Positions 20,045 to 29,311 of a DNA stretch of 64,000 nt are shown here, piece by piece. The DNA comes from Alishewanella aestuarii B11 (GTDB lineage: Bacteria; Pseudomonadota; Gammaproteobacteria; Enterobacterales; Alteromonadaceae), in the NCBI RefSeq assembly GCF_000280055.1, contig NZ_ALAB01000042.1, positions 1-64,000 on the forward strand, given 5' to 3'. The notes under the pieces were generated by a model. The model did not search any database, was not told where the DNA came from, and saw nothing but the letters and a program-made list of their open reading frames with translations. The position numbers and the translations under genes were made by a program. The stretch's first letter is position 1; every line of letters starts with the position of its first letter.

Positions 20045-21070
20045 AAACTCCAGTCGCTGCAACTCACTGGCATCGGGTCGCCAGGGTTCGTCTGACAACA
20101 AACCTAAGCCATAAAATGCAACCTGATATTCAGATTGCTCACTTTTGCCAAATCGGCTGCGCTCACCTGGCGCGGGCGAACGGCGTTCGACGGTAAAAGT
20201 ATTAAGTAAATAGGGGCCTTCTATACCGGCCAATACGGCTTTATACGCTCGTAGTAACAGTGTGGCTTCGCCTTCGGCTAAATCGGCACTGCCGACTAAA
20301 TGAGCCAGCGGCTCGCCCTTATTGCTGAACAGATTGGCCCACACGCGATAGGTCCCGGCGGCACTAACTTCCAATTGCAGTGGGATCACTAAATCAGAGC
20401 CCTCAGCATAACCATCTTTTACACCGATGATTTCCGCGCTCGGTTGTTGATAATCGACACCGGTTTGTAAGCGATGCGGCTGACCATTGGCACGAAACGC
20501 GACTTCAAGCCGTAATTCACCCTGCCAATCCTGCTCTGCACTGAGGATGGTGCTAAAACCTTGCTCGTTAGCCTGCATGGTGTTTTCGGTTAACCTTTGC
20601 CCGGTGTCTTCGGAATACAGGCTAACCGTAACCTGGCTGGCATCAACACCTGCCACTGTTAGTACTACCTCAATATCTTCGGGATAAATAAAGCGATATT
20701 GCGGCAAAACAATGGCCGCTTGGGCGCCATTTTCTAACGGGACTTGCTGCACCACATACTGATTTGGCGTGAGCAATTGTACATCGTCGCGGCTTAATGG
20801 ACGTGAGTAGGGTGGGTAGCTAAGCTCTTGTTCATAAGCCGCTGCAATATATGCAAATTGTTGTGGCAAAGCCTCAGCGATATGCTCGGTCACGGAAATG
20901 CTCTGGGCGCCAGCGGGTTTCGCAGCCGTGTTTGAGCTTTGCTGTTGCTCATCCATTCTAACGTTACGCGCTGGCGTATCGACAGAATGAGTGGGCTTAG
21001 CTGCAGGCCAAAGCACTGCAACCAAGCCAAGGATCACGAGGGCTGTAATAAAGCCAAGGCGTTTTTTCAT
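20018..21070 (-). CDS. Unrecognised secreted/anchored protein, lipase partner
   Basis: This 350-residue protein has an N-terminal signal anchor (MKKRLGFITALVILGLVAVLWPA), a low-complexity linker to about residue 60, then beta-rich sequence that looks like two or three Ig-like domains (about 110-330). It lies 18 bp downstream of a lipase gene on the same strand. A membrane-anchored periplasmic partner beside a secreted lipase recalls lipase foldases (LifO/LipB), but I see no clear foldase motif. A DUF4785-like beta-sandwich protein is another possibility. Its 3' end overlaps thiH by 27 bp. Confidence 0.6.
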   Translation of the reverse strand: MKKRLGFITALVILGLVAVLWPAAKPTHSVDTPARNVRMDEQQQSSNTAAKPAGAQSISVTEHIAEALPQQFAYIAAAYEQELSYPPYSRPLSRDDVQLLTPNQYVVQQVPLENGAQAAIVLPQYRFIYPEDIEVVLTVAGVDASQVTVSLYSEDTGQRLTENTMQANEQGFSTILSAEQDWQGELRLEVAFRANGQPHRLQTGVDYQQPSAEIIGVKDGYAEGSDLVIPLQLEVSAAGTYRVWANLFSNKGEPLAHLVGSADLAEGEATLLLRAYKAVLAGIEGPYLLNTFTVERRSPAPGERSRFGKSEQSEYQVAFYGLGLLSDEPWRPDASELQRLEFLKLMAEAQ

Positions 21071-21088
21071 CGCTTAGCCAAACTTCCG

Positions 21089-22153
21089 TTATTGAACTGC
21101 TTGATAAACCAAAGGTGACATAGCATGCCGCTCTGAGCCATTTACTACTCGGTAGCTCGAGGCAAAAATCCACCAGCCTCGGGTTTGATCTGTACTGCTA
21201 AAGCGCACCGCACTTTGTGTGGTGAGGCTCACGCTATTGCGGGCAACGGTAATATCGCCTTTTCGCTGCTGGCCGATCACGGCGTTGTGACTGTAAGCAT
21301 CGCTCATTAACATCGGATAATGCAGCGGCATAAAATTAGTCACCCCAAGGTTCTGGCTGGTGATTTTACCGTCAAAGGCGACAGCTCTGGAGCAACTTTC
21401 AAAATTGCCAGCACTGGAAGCCCCACAGCTGGAATGACTGGCGACCACACCGTCATCAGTACCTGGTAAGAACAGCCCGGTTGTCCCTAAGAAATCAGAA
21501 GCCGCACCGACAAAGCGTAACCTTGGCACCCGGCTATCTGGAAATGCTGAAAGTTGCCGCGCGGTATTAACGCGTAAATCGTTTAATACTCCAACATTAT
21601 TCGCATTGGGTATTTGCCCCAGCCATAACGACAAAGCGAGTTGCAAAGTGCGGTCAAATAAGCCGCTGCCCGTGGCCACATTCACCGCTAAATCCGCCAG
21701 CTCTGAGCCACCCCCGGCACCGGCGAAATCCAGCGTTGCTACAATATTTAACGGGCGTAGGCCGGCGTTTTGTAACCACAGGGCCTGGTTATCCAGAATA
21801 TAGCGTGTTACTAAATCGCCAGTTGAGTGGGTAACAAAAATACAGCCAGGGTTACAGATATTCTGCCGCGAAAGTTGCTGTAGCTTCGGCCAGATATAGT
21901 CGGTGGCAATGCGACCGGTAATTCGCTCTTGTGACGGCCAGTCTATCCGCATCTCGGCATGATTAGCCCAGAACTCGCTCCAATAGGCCAGGCCATTGGC
22001 TGCCACCTGATTGGCATTAGGGCGACTTGCCAAATTATCCGGCTGAAAGCCATGAACTAACACAACCGGGTAACCGCCAACGGCTGCCTGGGCTGAAACG
22101 CTAACTAAGCTGGAAAAAAACGCTGCACCTAACAGCTTTTTAAACCTGGTCAT
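21089..22153 (-). CDS. Secreted triacylglycerol lipase-like alpha/beta hydrolase
   Basis: The start at 22153 (AAAGGATCC upstream) gives a clean signal peptide MTRFKKLLGAAFFSSLVSVSAQA and about 354 residues. The mature enzyme opens with YPVVLVHGFQPDN, the oxyanion-hole HG motif. The Ser elbow is FVTHSTGDLVTRYIL. Asp and His candidates lie in LPGTDDGVVASHSSCG and NFMPLHYPMLMSDAYSHNA. Several Cys residues suggest disulfides in the mature protein. It is probably co-transcribed with the downstream anchored protein. The exact substrate is not apparent. Confidence 0.85.
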   Translation of the reverse strand: MTRFKKLLGAAFFSSLVSVSAQAAVGGYPVVLVHGFQPDNLASRPNANQVAANGLAYWSEFWANHAEMRIDWPSQERITGRIATDYIWPKLQQLSRQNICNPGCIFVTHSTGDLVTRYILDNQALWLQNAGLRPLNIVATLDFAGAGGGSELADLAVNVATGSGLFDRTLQLALSLWLGQIPNANNVGVLNDLRVNTARQLSAFPDSRVPRLRFVGAASDFLGTTGLFLPGTDDGVVASHSSCGASSAGNFESCSRAVAFDGKITSQNLGVTNFMPLHYPMLMSDAYSHNAVIGQQRKGDITVARNSVSLTTQSAVRFSSTDQTRGWWIFASSYRVVNGSERHAMSPLVYQAVQ

Positions 22154-22573
22154 AAAGGATCCTTTTGTTGATATTCTTGTTCTTGTTTGCAAGGGATTAC
22201 CCTACTCAACAATTGGGTGTGCCCCTGATCTGCTACCTTATACCTGAACTTACCACCATGTCAGGCTTGTTTTACCTTAAATTATCAATTAAATAATGCA
22301 ACAGGCGGATTTAGGTAAAGTTGTTAATATCAGCAATATTACTCTGGATGGGTGTTTGAATTTTGCAGCACGATAAGTCGTGATGGCAGCTATCTGCTGC
22401 CAAGATTAGGGCTGAACCGCCAGTAAGTTTTAACAAGCGTCAGTCGGCGTTTAAAGTAATCACTCAAAGTTTTTTTAGTTTTTGGGGATATTGCGTTTGT
22501 TTCAGTATTAAGCAGAAACCGGGCAACCATGCCACCCTAAGAGCAGCATGGTTATTAGGTGACGTTTTTGAAC
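22154..22573. other. 420-bp intergenic region between the heme operon end and the lipase
   Basis: No convincing gene lies here. The part next to 22153 must carry the lipase promoter, but I cannot point to clear -35/-10 boxes. An imperfect hairpin AACCATGC (22525-22532)/GCATGGTT (22546-22553) lies 20 bp past the hugZ stop and may help end the heme operon, although no T tract follows on the minus strand. Confidence 0.5.
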
Positions 22574-23305
22574 TCAAGCTGCCACTTGTCTGGCTTGCTG
22601 AGTTAATTGTACCAAGGCTTTACGCACCTCTTGCGCGGTAAAGCAAGGCGCAGCAAAAGGCACAAAGAACAGCCGTTCTGCCTGCATAAAATGGCAACCA
22701 TCCGGATAAACAGTCAGCATCCTGGCGGCACCCCGCTGACCGCTGTGCTGCAGGGTAATCAGCTCGCAGGCATCGGCATGATCTTCATTCATATGCACGA
22801 CCATCGCCAGCTCATCCCGCGCTTGCCAGGCCGGCGCGGCCTGTTGCCATTCTTGCTTGGTTAGCCAGAAAATCTCGCCAAAACCACCGATAAAGCGGAT
22901 GTGTTCTACCGGCATTTTCCAAAAGTAGAAATCATGGGCTTGCTTGTAGGCCTCTGCAGCCGGAAATAAGCGAAAATAACGCCCTTCGTACTCTGCCGCT
23001 TGCTCGTAAGTGAGTTTTTGCGCGTGGCCATTTAAGGTTAAGCGGGCTTCCGTATTCTGATCGCCGGCACTGGCCTGATGATACAGTGTGATGCTTAAAC
23101 GGTTATCGTGCTCCAGATTGCGAGCATGTTGGGCAATATCGGAGACATAGAAGATCACGTCACCGGTATCGGTCAGCATCACTGTTGAAACAGAACCAAA
23201 GGGAGCGCCTTGCAGTTTATGGGACAGGGTGGAAAATACCGCACTTTGGCATTGCAGTGCTAACTGACGGGCGGCTTTCGCGGCGTTAATACGTTCTTGC
23301 ATCAT
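22574..23305 (-). CDS. hugZ: Heme utilization protein HugZ/HutZ
   Basis: The 243-residue protein combines an N-terminal pyridoxamine-oxidase-like split barrel (about 10-150) with a C-terminal DUF2470 domain carrying MVVHMNEDHADAC, the His-rich heme-handling region. HutZ/HugZ proteins bind and degrade heme to release iron in the cytoplasm. It is the last gene of the heme operon, 21 bp after hmuV, where it would receive the imported heme. Confidence 0.9.
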   Translation of the reverse strand: MMQERINAAKAARQLALQCQSAVFSTLSHKLQGAPFGSVSTVMLTDTGDVIFYVSDIAQHARNLEHDNRLSITLYHQASAGDQNTEARLTLNGHAQKLTYEQAAEYEGRYFRLFPAAEAYKQAHDFYFWKMPVEHIRFIGGFGEIFWLTKQEWQQAAPAWQARDELAMVVHMNEDHADACELITLQHSGQRGAARMLTVYPDGCHFMQAERLFFVPFAAPCFTAQEVRKALVQLTQQARQVAA

Positions 23306-23326
23306 GACTCCTGAAAAACAGTGTGG

Positions 23327-24112
23327 TTACAGTAATTCGGTATGAGGTTCGGAAAAAATCATCGGGCAGGCCAGTCGCGGGTGCTGACACACATGCATCC
23401 TGGTCTGGTAAAGCGCAGTCAGCGGTTGCTCGGCTAGCACCTGCGCTGGTTTTCCCAGGGCGCTGATGTGCCCCTGGTCCAGCAAGAGCACTTGGTCGGC
23501 ATAGAGTGCGGCCAGATTCAAATCATGCAGCACAGCAAGTACCAGATTACCAGCGTTAGCGAAGGCTTTAATTTGTTGCAAACAGCGATGTTGCTGGTGC
23601 ACATCCAGCGCCGCAGTGGGCTCGTCTAATAGCAGCAGTTTCGGTGTTGCGAAACTGTTGTCTAATTGCGTCAGGCAGCGGGCAATATGACAACGCTGTA
23701 ATTGCCCGCCTGAGAGCTGGCTCAGATCGCGCTTGGCAAATTCATGCAATTTCAGGGCGCTTAGCCAGTGGCTGGCGATGCGCACTGAGGTCTCGTGACT
23801 CTCCTGATAGCCAAAGCGGCTTAAACAAACCAGCTCCTCTACGGTTAAGCCTGCGGGGGAAATCGGCTGTTGCGGTAGTACTGCCCGCTGCAATGCCAGG
23901 CGCTCTGCTGACCACTGCGCCAGTGGCTGTTCAAATAGCTGTATCTCACCCTGAAAAGGGATGTCTAAACACAGGGCGCTTAACAAGGTTGATTTACCGG
24001 CACCATTTTCGCCCAGCAGCGCGATAAACTGGCCGGGGATAAAATGGGCGCTAATGTTGTTAATGACCGTGTTATGGCCGCGTTTTACACTAAGCTGGTG
24101 CAAATTAAGCAT
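23327..24112 (-). CDS. hmuV: Heme ABC transporter ATP-binding protein HmuV
   Basis: This 261-residue ATPase energises heme import across the inner membrane. Walker A is LLGENGAGKST near residue 33-43, the signature is QLSGGQLQRCHIARCL, and Walker B is LLLLDEPTAALD followed by the switch His in VLHDLNLAA. Its start overlaps the end of hmuU by 8 bp, which implies translational coupling. Confidence 0.93.
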   Translation of the reverse strand: MLNLHQLSVKRGHNTVINNISAHFIPGQFIALLGENGAGKSTLLSALCLDIPFQGEIQLFEQPLAQWSAERLALQRAVLPQQPISPAGLTVEELVCLSRFGYQESHETSVRIASHWLSALKLHEFAKRDLSQLSGGQLQRCHIARCLTQLDNSFATPKLLLLDEPTAALDVHQQHRCLQQIKAFANAGNLVLAVLHDLNLAALYADQVLLLDQGHISALGKPAQVLAEQPLTALYQTRMHVCQHPRLACPMIFSEPHTELL

Positions 24113-25121
24113 ACAGCCTCCGTTTTTGTTGCAGCAATAAATACAGGAAGAAAGGGGCGCCTAATAACGCGGTAATAATGCCAATAGGCAATTCTGCAGG
24201 CGGCACTGCCATGCGGGCCAGCCAATCGGCGAGTGCCAGTACCAGTGCGCCCAGTAACATCGCAACCGGCATCAGGCGTGGAATGGCTGCACCGACTAAC
24301 AAGCGGGCGATATGGGGGATCACCAAACCAATAAAGCCGATAATCCCGGTTAGTGCCACAGCGGCACCGACGCCAAGCGCCACCAGCACAATAAGTTCGC
24401 GCTTTAAACGTGGCACATTCACACCCAGATAGCGCGCTTGCTGCTCACCTAGTAATAACAAGTTGATGGCTTTACGCCGATACCAGAGTAGGGCGCTGCA
24501 CAGCCCCAAGCTGGCAAAAGCCATTGGTAACGGCTGCCAGGTTACGGCCGCCAGAGAGCCCATCTGCCAGAAGCTCATTAAGCGTAAGGCATCGTCGGAG
24601 GCATAATAGCTAATTAACCCAATCACTGCTGCGGCCAAGGCATTGATAGCAACACCACAAAGCAACAAGGTAGCGACATTAACACCATGGCTGCTGCGCG
24701 AGAGTTGATACACCAGTAACGAGGTCACCAGCGCACCAATAAAAGCTGCTGCACTTACCCAATAATGGCCGCTTAACCCCAGCTGTGGTCCAAACGCAAT
24801 CACCAACAGCGCCAACATGGCGGCGCCAGCCGCGATACCAATTAATGAGGGATCGGCCAACGGGTTGCGACACAGCGTTTGCATGGCGCAACCGGCTTGC
24901 GCCAATACCGCACCGACTATCAACCCTAACAATAAGCGCGGTAGGCGTAATTCGGTGACCACATTTAATTGCAGTGCAGAAAAGTCCTCACTAAAACCTG
25001 GCCACCACCAAGCAAAGGCTAGGCGCCAATCGGTGAGTACCGCACCACTGCTCAGTGCCAGTACAGCACAAGCGAAAATAGCCAGCACTAACAGCGTAAT
25101 AATTAACGGAAAACGTAGCAT
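24105..25121 (-). CDS. hmuU: Heme ABC transporter permease HmuU
   Basis: This FecCD/BtuC-type permease has 338 residues and about ten hydrophobic helices. Family marks are LRLPRLLLGLIVGAVLAQAG near 57-76, CRNPLADPSLIGIAAGAA, and the C-terminal coupling segment GFIGLVIPHIARLLVG followed by ELPIGIITALLGAPFFLYLL. It forms the membrane channel for periplasmic heme. Its start codon overlaps the hmuT stop by one base. Confidence 0.93.
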   Translation of the reverse strand: MLRFPLIITLLVLAIFACAVLALSSGAVLTDWRLAFAWWWPGFSEDFSALQLNVVTELRLPRLLLGLIVGAVLAQAGCAMQTLCRNPLADPSLIGIAAGAAMLALLVIAFGPQLGLSGHYWVSAAAFIGALVTSLLVYQLSRSSHGVNVATLLLCGVAINALAAAVIGLISYYASDDALRLMSFWQMGSLAAVTWQPLPMAFASLGLCSALLWYRRKAINLLLLGEQQARYLGVNVPRLKRELIVLVALGVGAAVALTGIIGFIGLVIPHIARLLVGAAIPRLMPVAMLLGALVLALADWLARMAVPPAELPIGIITALLGAPFFLYLLLQQKRRLYA

Positions 25122-26095
25122 TATTGACCTAAAGCGTGTTTTGCGGTTTTTTGCAGACCACTGTCAGTGCCTGAGTTCACGCCAGCCGTGTCCTTTAAGT
25201 TAACTCGCGTTGCGCTGGGCTGAGCGAGCCTTGACTGACTTGTTGCTGGTGTTAAAGCCATTTGCTGGCCAAACTGGTACAGTTGCTGAATAGCCTCACC
25301 AATGCGGCTGGTCATGCCCATCGACAGCAAGGAATCCATAACCAATACGCGGCAGTCTTTGGCGGCAGCCAGCATCCGTAATTCCGGTAACTGACAAAAG
25401 GCGTTAAGCCCACCCGCACTTTGTGCCACATGCTCCGGCACGACCAGTAAATCGGGTTGTTGCAGCATCAAAAACTCAGCAGAAATCGGTTTAAAGCCAT
25501 TATGCGTGGCTAAATTTTGCATAGCGCTGTAGTGAAACAACAGATCTGGCACGGTTTCGCTACCGGCAACTATCACCCCGCGGCTAGAGGCCTGCAGGAC
25601 AAACAGAGCCGATAAAGGTTTTACTTCAGTCTTGGTGGCAGGCAGCACGGGTAAGCTCTGTTTAATCTGGTTAATTAGCGCCGTGGCTGCCGCTTCTTTC
25701 TGCAATTTAGCGCCGAGCAACCCAATAAACTCATAGAGTTCAGCTAAATCACGCGGTTTGGCAAAGTGCTCTACCTTGATGCCGGTATTACGCAGTTGGC
25801 TTAGCGTCGCGGCAGGGCCGGTGCCTTCCAGCGCCCATAATTCGGTTGCCCCAGTGGCAATAAGTGACTCTGCCGATAAGCTGCGGTAATAACCAATACT
25901 GGCTTTATTGGCCGCCGCCGCTGGGCTGGTACTGGACGTATCCACCGCCAGTAGCTGATCGCCAGCGCCTAAAGCAAAGATAATATCCGTTAGCGTACCA
26001 CCAGCACTGGCAATCCGTTCTTTTGCGAGAGAAGGCATTGCTGATAAACTGAGAAGTAATGTGACTATGCTCAGTGCGCTAGAAAATGTTTTCAT
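25121..26095 (-). CDS. hmuT: Periplasmic hemin-binding protein HmuT
   Basis: This 324-residue substrate-binding protein of the helical-backbone (BtuF/FepB) class has signal peptide MKTFSSALSIVTLLLSLSAMPSLA. The binding fold begins KERIASAGGTLTDIIFALGAGDQLLAVDTSS, and SIGYYRSLSAESLIA provides the Tyr expected to ligand heme iron. The last 45 residues after GQQMALTPATS are low complexity and longer than usual. It delivers heme from the receptor to HmuUV. Confidence 0.92.
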   Translation of the reverse strand: MKTFSSALSIVTLLLSLSAMPSLAKERIASAGGTLTDIIFALGAGDQLLAVDTSSTSPAAAANKASIGYYRSLSAESLIATGATELWALEGTGPAATLSQLRNTGIKVEHFAKPRDLAELYEFIGLLGAKLQKEAAATALINQIKQSLPVLPATKTEVKPLSALFVLQASSRGVIVAGSETVPDLLFHYSAMQNLATHNGFKPISAEFLMLQQPDLLVVPEHVAQSAGGLNAFCQLPELRMLAAAKDCRVLVMDSLLSMGMTSRIGEAIQQLYQFGQQMALTPATSQSRLAQPSATRVNLKDTAGVNSGTDSGLQKTAKHALGQ

Positions 26096-26105
26096 CTTGA
26101 TAGCC

Positions 26106-28289
26106 TCAGAACGTATAGCGAGTCGTAACGCTAATATTGCGCCCTGGCTGAGTATAGGCGCGTAAGTCGCTGTCTACCGCATGACCGGCAATGCTGTTAT
26201 AACGCACATAGTCTTTATCCAGCAGGTTATTAACCGCCAGATTAAGCTGCCAGGCAGCAGTTAATTGATAGCTGTTTAACCAATCCAGCGTAACAAAACC
26301 TGGACTTTGTCTGGCTCCTTCGTTGACTTTCGTCATCCGTTTAGCCCAGCTTGCCATCAGCTGAGACTGCAGCTTTTCGCCGCCAAAACTGATGCCGGTA
26401 CTGCCTGAAAGTGGACTGATAGAGGTAATGTAGGCTTGGGTTTGATCGTTCTTGCCATCCTGATAGGACACCGCTGCCAGCAGACTCCACTGGTCACTAA
26501 TCGCATAATCCAGACTTAACTCCGCGCCTTTAATTGTCACTTTATCCACGTTTTGGTAGTGGAAGGTATCGTGTTGATACTGAAACTGTCCTTGGGCGTT
26601 TAGTACCGTTTTGCTGTCAATCAGTGCGGTTTCTAAGAAGTCGGTAAAGCGGTTATAAAATACTGCTGAGCTAAAGCTAAGCTGGTTTAGCTGGCCGCGC
26701 AGACCTAACTCATAAGTGTGACTGGTCTCCGGCTTTAAATCGGTATTCGGCACCAGTGTGTAGCGATAAGTTGAGGTTGGTTGTAAATCGTGTTCAATAT
26801 AGGCCAGATCATAGGCGGGTACTTTAAAACCCTGACCATACTGCGCGTAAAGGTTTAGCGTGTCGGTCAACTGATACAAGCTACCTAAGTTTAACGAGAT
26901 CTTATCATCGCTGATTTTCTCAAAGGCGGTACCATCTAGCTTTAATGCGCCGTTAGGATCCATCGCAAAGCGGTCGTAACGTACGCCTGGCGTTAGCCGC
27001 CAACGGCCGTCTGCCAGCTTGATGGTATCGTTCAGGTACAAGCCATAGCGGGCGATATCATTCTTCGGAAATTTATTGGTCAGCAGATCCCGCAGCGGCT
27101 CCGTTACCCCCTCTGCGGTACGATATTCATACTGGCTACGTTGAGTATCGGTTTTCTCAAGATCCAGCCCATAGGCCAGGGCGTGCCGGGAATTTAGCGT
27201 CTTAGCGGCGCTCAGCAACACGCCCTGGGTATTTTGCTCATATAAATTGTTTTGCCACATATGGCGGATTTGAAACAGATTAAATCTTGGGGCATTGATG
27301 TCCAGCTTGGCATATTCCAAATCCGTTTGTTTGCTTTTGTTGCTATACAGACTGAGATCTAAATAGTTATACAGTGCCGTATCGGCTTCAGAGCGGTAAT
27401 GTAAGCGTAATGCCTGAGTTTTCTTGTTACTTTCATTCGATTCTGCCGCAATCTGATAACCAAATTGGGCTAGGCTGCGGAAGTAAGCGAGTAGGCCATT
27501 AGCCCGATCGCCAGATGCATCCTGCTGGTAAAAGTCGATACTAAAACCTAAGCTGTCAGTGCTATTGAGTTGGTAAATAGCTTTGTAAAGCATGCTATCT
27601 GAGTCGATAGAAAAGGGTTCCAGATTGCTGGCATGGTTTTGTTGCTCTTCGCCCCGCCGCAAGGTGCCACTGAGCATGTGGCTGAAGTGGTTACCAATTC
27701 GTTGGGCCAGTGTAGTACCGCCATGATATTGGCTGGAGAGATCAGCATAGCCAAGACTGACATTACCACCGAATTCGGCCTGTTCTGTCAGATAATCTAA
27801 CGGGTCTTTTGTTGTAAATACTACTATACCGGCAAGTGCATCAGACCCATACAGCGAGGAGCTCGCCCCTTTGGCCACCTCGACTTGTTTTAGCGTAGAG
27901 GTATCCAGAAAGCCACGACCAATAATATCGTTCAGGCCGTTAGCACCATAACCCTCGTTAATGCGCATCCCATCCTTAATCATTAATACCCGATTACCGC
28001 CCATGCCCCGGACCAAAAAGTTCTGCGCGCCCCCAACACTACCAGTGACCTGAATGGAAGGGTCATAGCGGAATAACTGACTGTAATCGTTAACTTGTTG
28101 TAGTTCGAGCTCATCGGCCGTTTGAATCGAAATACTGCCCGCAACATCCTGCAGCGGTTGTTCAATCCGACTGCCACTGACGACCATAACTTCTATCGCT
28201 GCAGCTTCTGCTGCGTGGTCAGCCAGAGTAAGTGGGCTAAAGGTAACGGCAATAGCGCTGGCCAGCAGGCTAAGGCGAGGGGTAAACAT
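26106..28289 (-). CDS. hmuR: TonB-dependent heme/hemoglobin receptor
   Basis: This 727-residue outer-membrane receptor starts the heme operon. It has signal peptide MFTPRLSLLASAIAVTFSPLTLA, TonB box EVMVVSGSRIEQP near 33, and a plug with FLVRGMGGNRVLMIKDGMRINEGYG near 87-111. The barrel includes YAQYGQGFKVPAYDLAYIEH, the FRAP/NPNL-like region of heme receptors, and the terminus is VTTRYTF. A near-perfect Fur box lies 58 bp upstream. The order receptor, HmuT, HmuU, HmuV, HugZ is a complete heme uptake and breakdown path. Confidence 0.92.
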   Translation of the reverse strand: MFTPRLSLLASAIAVTFSPLTLADHAAEAAAIEVMVVSGSRIEQPLQDVAGSISIQTADELELQQVNDYSQLFRYDPSIQVTGSVGGAQNFLVRGMGGNRVLMIKDGMRINEGYGANGLNDIIGRGFLDTSTLKQVEVAKGASSSLYGSDALAGIVVFTTKDPLDYLTEQAEFGGNVSLGYADLSSQYHGGTTLAQRIGNHFSHMLSGTLRRGEEQQNHASNLEPFSIDSDSMLYKAIYQLNSTDSLGFSIDFYQQDASGDRANGLLAYFRSLAQFGYQIAAESNESNKKTQALRLHYRSEADTALYNYLDLSLYSNKSKQTDLEYAKLDINAPRFNLFQIRHMWQNNLYEQNTQGVLLSAAKTLNSRHALAYGLDLEKTDTQRSQYEYRTAEGVTEPLRDLLTNKFPKNDIARYGLYLNDTIKLADGRWRLTPGVRYDRFAMDPNGALKLDGTAFEKISDDKISLNLGSLYQLTDTLNLYAQYGQGFKVPAYDLAYIEHDLQPTSTYRYTLVPNTDLKPETSHTYELGLRGQLNQLSFSSAVFYNRFTDFLETALIDSKTVLNAQGQFQYQHDTFHYQNVDKVTIKGAELSLDYAISDQWSLLAAVSYQDGKNDQTQAYITSISPLSGSTGISFGGEKLQSQLMASWAKRMTKVNEGARQSPGFVTLDWLNSYQLTAAWQLNLAVNNLLDKDYVRYNSIAGHAVDSDLRAYTQPGRNISVTTRYTF

Positions 28290-28346
28290 AGCAGGCTCCT
28301 GTTAGTTAAAAACAGCGGCATGCTATGATCTTTAAATGCGATAGTC

Positions 28347-28365
28347 AATGATAATCATTATCATT
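28347..28365. promoter_or_regulatory. Fur box of the heme operon
   Basis: AATGATAATCATTATCATT is a perfect 9-1-9 palindrome matching the 19-bp Fur consensus almost exactly. It lies upstream of the heme-receptor start at 28289 and between it and rluF. It implies Fe(II)-Fur repression of the whole hmu operon; fur itself is encoded at 37581-38021. Confidence 0.93.
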
Positions 28366-28403
28366 TGTATCGATTGGTGAGTGTTGCTGAGCTGATTGTT
28401 GGC

Positions 28404-29162
28404 TTACTCGTCAAAATCGTCCGTTTTAGTGTGTGGTAGTGGTGTTTTGCTGGAGTCCTGCAGCAGTTGCTCCAGCTCGGCAATCTCATATTTATCCAGT
28501 AAGCGCCACTGGCCGGTTTTTAACTCTGCCAGCCGTACGTGCATAATACGGGTGCGTTTTAGCTTTACCACTTCGTAACCGAGAAATTCAGCCATGCGCC
28601 GGATCTGCCGGTTTAAGCCCTGAGTCAGAATAATATTAAAGGTATTACGCGACACCTGCCTGACTTTACAGGGCAGGGTAACAGTATCCAGAATGGGCAC
28701 GCCCTGGCTCATGCGTTTAATAAATTGCTCAGTAATAGGTTTATTTACCGTGACCACGTACTCTTTTTCGTGTGCATTACCGGCGCGCAGAATTTTATTG
28801 ACGATATCGCCGTCGTTGGTCAGAAAAATCAGGCCTTCAGAGGGCTTATCCAGCCGGCCAATCGGGAAAATCCGCTCCGGATATTTTAAGGCATCGACAA
28901 TATTACCGGCGACTTTACGCTCGGTGGTGCAGGTTATGCCTACCGGCTTGTGATAGGCAATATAGACGCGCTGCGGCTTGGCTTTTAGCGGTTTACCCTC
29001 AACCAGTACCCTGTCAGTTGCCGCGACCTTGACCCCCATGCCCGCGATCTGGTCATTGACGCTGACTTTGCCGGCGGCAATCAGGGCATCGGCCTCGCGC
29101 CGTGAACAATAACCGGTATCACTGATAAATTTATTTAATCGGGTAAGACTCTGCTCAGACAT
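28404..29162 (-). CDS. rluF: 23S rRNA pseudouridine(2604) synthase RluF
   Basis: This RsuA/RluB/E/F-type pseudouridine synthase has 252 residues from the ATG at 29162; the longer frame to 29324 would run into the divergent gene. An N-terminal S4 domain (TRLNKFISDTGYCSRREADALI) is followed by the catalytic GRLDKPSEGLIFLTNDG with its Asp. GLNRQIRRMAEFLGYEV marks the RluF/RsuA group. Assignment to RluF rather than RluB or RluE rests on the short tail and general resemblance. Confidence 0.85.
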   Translation of the reverse strand: MSEQSLTRLNKFISDTGYCSRREADALIAAGKVSVNDQIAGMGVKVAATDRVLVEGKPLKAKPQRVYIAYHKPVGITCTTERKVAGNIVDALKYPERIFPIGRLDKPSEGLIFLTNDGDIVNKILRAGNAHEKEYVVTVNKPITEQFIKRMSQGVPILDTVTLPCKVRQVSRNTFNIILTQGLNRQIRRMAEFLGYEVVKLKRTRIMHVRLAELKTGQWRLLDKYEIAELEQLLQDSSKTPLPHTKTDDFDE

Positions 29163-29311
29163 AGCTCTCGGTATTGGCTTAATAGATTGGCAAGGTGCAC
29201 AGTGTAAGGGGCGGCGCCCGGCAGAGCAAGGTTTTGCCGCTGCGCTGCGAATAGCGCTTGGGTTATCGGTCAGGTTACGGCTAAAATACGCGCAACTAAC
29301 AGGGAACTGGC

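Noticed and set aside
22525-22553. Imperfect hairpin past hugZ as an intrinsic terminator
   Set aside because: The stem is 8 bp with a 13-nt loop and no T tract on the minus strand, so it is noted only within the intergenic description.
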